Positions 62,185 through 64,000 of a stretch of DNA of 64,000 nt are shown here, one piece after another. The stretch comes from Balneola sp. EhC07 (GTDB taxonomy: Bacteria; Bacteroidota; Rhodothermia; Balneolales; Balneolaceae): contig NZ_LXYG01000002.1 of NCBI RefSeq assembly GCF_001650905.1, positions 248,001 to 312,000 on the forward strand, given 5' to 3'. The notes beneath the pieces were generated by a model. The model was not told where the DNA came from and made no database searches. It worked only from the letters and a program-made list of their open reading frames with translations. The position numbers were made by a program, and so were the translations under genes. Position 1 is the first letter of the stretch. Each line of letters opens with the position of its first letter.

Positions 62185-63543
62185 ATGCTCAGATATTTAT
62201 TTCTTTTAATCCCGGTATTTTTTGCTTGTGCTCCAAGCTATAACCTTAAGTTAGACGAAGTTCGCCCCCCTCTTCCCGAAGATGAGATTGTAATGATTTC
62301 TTTTGGAGGACAAAGCATAGTCGGAGATGTAGATACTCTTGGAACACTCTCTGTGGATACAAAAAATGCAACGAAATGTGAACCTGACGAATTATTCGGT
62401 AAAGCACTTTCTATTGCAAAAGAATCGGGAGGCAATGGATATCATATTACTTCTATAGATCTTGAAGTAAATCAAAGTTTTATGCCATGCGCTAGTTTTA
62501 CCGGAAAAATCGTTCATAGTAAATATACTTACTATGATATTTTGCATACTGAAGATCAACTAAAAGAGAGCTGGGACGAAAGATTTTTTGAAATTGAAGG
62601 TATATACGAAGGAAAGGATCCGAACGGTTTCGATCTCAGATTAGCAATAAATAGAGAAAAAACGGGGGTCTATAATTTAATCTACTTATCAGGAGTTAGT
62701 GATGACTTCGAGCCTATCTGGGAAGAAGGTCAATTAAAAGCTATTTTTAAGAATTCTGCTTCTACTCAACTATACAAGATTGACTGGATAAGTAGTAACC
62801 GAACTTTGAACAAGGATTTTATAATCTCAATTGGACCGGGATTATTTACTTTAACGAATAGTACCGAACAATTTTCGGAGCCCTTTTTAAAAGTATACCC
62901 AACTAATAATGACTTAACTTTGGGTTCAGGAACGGGTTTTGCCATTTCTGAAAAAGGATTTATCGTTACTAATAATCATGTAATTGAAAATGCTGATCGT
63001 GTATTCGTAAGAGGAATAAACGGGGACTTTAGTAAAGAATTTGAAGCCAGTATAGTTGTTAAAGATGAAAATAATGATCTGGCTATCATCAAACTTAACG
63101 ACCAGGACTCTCTGAATATCAGCACTCCCGGCTATGGTATCTCTTTACGATCTAATGCACTTGTAGGAGAAGATATATTTACTCTCGGCTTTCCACTACT
63201 TTCTACTATGGGAGATGAGCTTAAGCTTACAAATGGGGTAATAAGTTCCAGAACAGGCTATAATGGAGATATAACCAGTTATCAAATTTCTGCTCCAACA
63301 CAACCCGGAAATAGTGGAGGTCCACTGTTTGATAGTAAAGGAAATGTGATCGGTATTGTTAACGCAAAACACGGAAATGCCGAAAACGTTACTTATGCTA
63401 TAAAATCATCTTATCTGGGCAATCTTATTGATCTTTTACCTTCATCTGTAAATATTAAAACAGAACTGTCCACAAATGATGCAAGTACCTCAGAACAAGT
63501 AAATGCGGTTCGGGACTTTGTATATATAATTACTGTAAAATAA
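62185..63543 (+). CDS. trypsin-like (S1C) serine protease lipoprotein
   Basis: A 452-residue lipoprotein (lipobox FFACAPS). Residues about 250-430 form an HtrA-like protease domain with the catalytic triad in TNNHVIENA (histidine), NNDLAIIKL (aspartate) and PGNSGGPLFD (serine). No PDZ domain follows. The first 240 residues are a separate, unrecognised beta-rich region with two cysteines near the front (TKCEPDE, MPCASF). It probably works in periplasmic protein quality control, with specificity set by the N-terminal part. Confidence 0.85.
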   Translation: MLRYLFLLIPVFFACAPSYNLKLDEVRPPLPEDEIVMISFGGQSIVGDVDTLGTLSVDTKNATKCEPDELFGKALSIAKESGGNGYHITSIDLEVNQSFMPCASFTGKIVHSKYTYYDILHTEDQLKESWDERFFEIEGIYEGKDPNGFDLRLAINREKTGVYNLIYLSGVSDDFEPIWEEGQLKAIFKNSASTQLYKIDWISSNRTLNKDFIISIGPGLFTLTNSTEQFSEPFLKVYPTNNDLTLGSGTGFAISEKGFIVTNNHVIENADRVFVRGINGDFSKEFEASIVVKDENNDLAIIKLNDQDSLNISTPGYGISLRSNALVGEDIFTLGFPLLSTMGDELKLTNGVISSRTGYNGDITSYQISAPTQPGNSGGPLFDSKGNVIGIVNAKHGNAENVTYAIKSSYLGNLIDLLPSSVNIKTELSTNDASTSEQVNAVRDFVYIITVK

Positions 63544-63549
63544 CTTAAG

Positions 63550-64000
63550 GTGAAGAACCGAATTCAGGATTTGATCAACAATTTCAACCTTCAAAAACAC
63601 CCGGAAGGTGGCTACTTCAAGGAAACTTACAGAAGTGAAGGAGTAATTCCTTCTGAGGTTTTGAGTAACGAAATCAATGGAGACCGAAACTATTGCACAG
63701 GAATTTATTTCTTACTCACCTCTGATAATTTTTCAGCCTTTCATCGGATCAAACAAGATGAGATGTGGCATTTTTATGAAGGTTCTCCTTTGACTGTTCA
63801 CATGATTGATAATCAGGGAAACTACTCTTTTCAAAAGATTGGATTAGAGTTCAAAGACAGACAGGTTCCACAATTTGTAGTACCTAAGGGAGTTTGGTTT
63901 GCTTCGGAAGTCATGAAACCAAATTCTTACTCATTTGTAGGATGCACTGTGTCACCAGGTTTTGATTTTGCTGATTTTGAACTGGCAGACAGTAACATGT
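63550..64000 (+). CDS. cupin DUF985 family protein (cut by window end)
   Basis: An open frame from GTG at 63550, 6 bases after the previous stop, runs to the window end (150 codons seen). It shows the cupin_5/DUF985 pattern: HPEGGYFKETYRSE near residue 17, FSAFHRIKQDEMWHFYEGSPLTV, VVPKGVWFASEV and FVGCTVSPGFDFADFELA. Members are single-domain cupins of about 160 residues, so only a few residues are missing. Metal-binding histidines are present in HRI and WHFY; the reaction is unknown. Confidence 0.88.
   Translation, partial: MKNRIQDLINNFNLQKHPEGGYFKETYRSEGVIPSEVLSNEINGDRNYCTGIYFLLTSDNFSAFHRIKQDEMWHFYEGSPLTVHMIDNQGNYSFQKIGLEFKDRQVPQFVVPKGVWFASEVMKPNSYSFVGCTVSPGFDFADFELADSNM

Overview
The window is chromosomal DNA of low GC (about 38-40% judged by eye) from a Gram-negative bacterium of the Bacteroidota/Balneolota kind, most probably Balneolaceae. 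Reasons: an LPS apparatus (two LptF/LptG permeases, LpxH), a C-terminal sorting domain of the type IX secretion style with a QNYPNPFNPST motif, DUF2141, GIN-type DUF4097 and DUF3467 proteins, complete menaquinone side genes, and the order DUF177-rpmF-plsX-fabHDG-acpP-fabF-rnc. The lineage is inferred from protein families, not from a marker gene. No rRNA, tRNA, CRISPR array, prophage or classical IS transposase is visible.

Layout. 1-5.5 kb: end of lptF, lptG, DUF3467, a cystathionine beta-synthase/cysteine synthase, an outer-membrane-like protein and an arylsulfotransferase lipoprotein. 6-11.3 kb: menF-menD-menH-menB plus an unknown membrane protein, tightly overlapped. 11.3-22.6 kb: envelope and stress genes, including an ECF sigma/anti-sigma/GIN-domain operon, a MacB-type permease, a TPR lipoprotein, CsaA, an M23 endopeptidase with a sorting domain, and a type II (GlnII) glutamine synthetase. 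22.9-26.4 kb: menA-menC-menE. Together the two clusters encode seven enzymes from chorismate to demethylmenaquinone; the DHNA-CoA thioesterase and the final methyltransferase are not here. 26.4-29.9 kb: a histidine kinase, a sterol-desaturase-type hydroxylase and purB.

29.9-36.2 kb is an accessory region: an arsenic operon (arsR, DUF6428, arsC-like phosphatase, aquaporin), a PD-(D/E)XK-like nuclease gene, a DoxX-like membrane protein, a GIY-YIG nuclease and a methyltransferase, embedded in many short palindromes and direct repeats. 36.2-49.7 kb is housekeeping: yetF-like, folA-thyA, mgtE, rnc and the fatty-acid/phospholipid cluster, a deoxynucleoside kinase, pgi and pfkA. 49.7-53.9 kb: polyprenyl synthase, lpxH and a class A PBP. 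53.9-64 kb: a cassette-like TPR gene, atpD-atpC, an inserted membrane-protein gene, an M16 peptidase, a trypsin-like lipoprotein and a cupin gene cut by the window end.

The most striking observation is a family of short palindromes that share the flanks AGAT and ATGAC but have different hairpin cores. They occur singly and as inverted pairs. Two pairs enclose only 36-40 bp. A third pair, with the same orientation and a perfect 28-bp inverted match, encloses exactly one gene, a 97-residue GIY-YIG nuclease. This looks like an autonomous nuclease-encoding element together with its small non-autonomous relatives. Separately, three single accessory genes are each bracketed by long direct repeats (34, 86 and 46 bp); two of these repeats are copies of the resident neighbouring gene.
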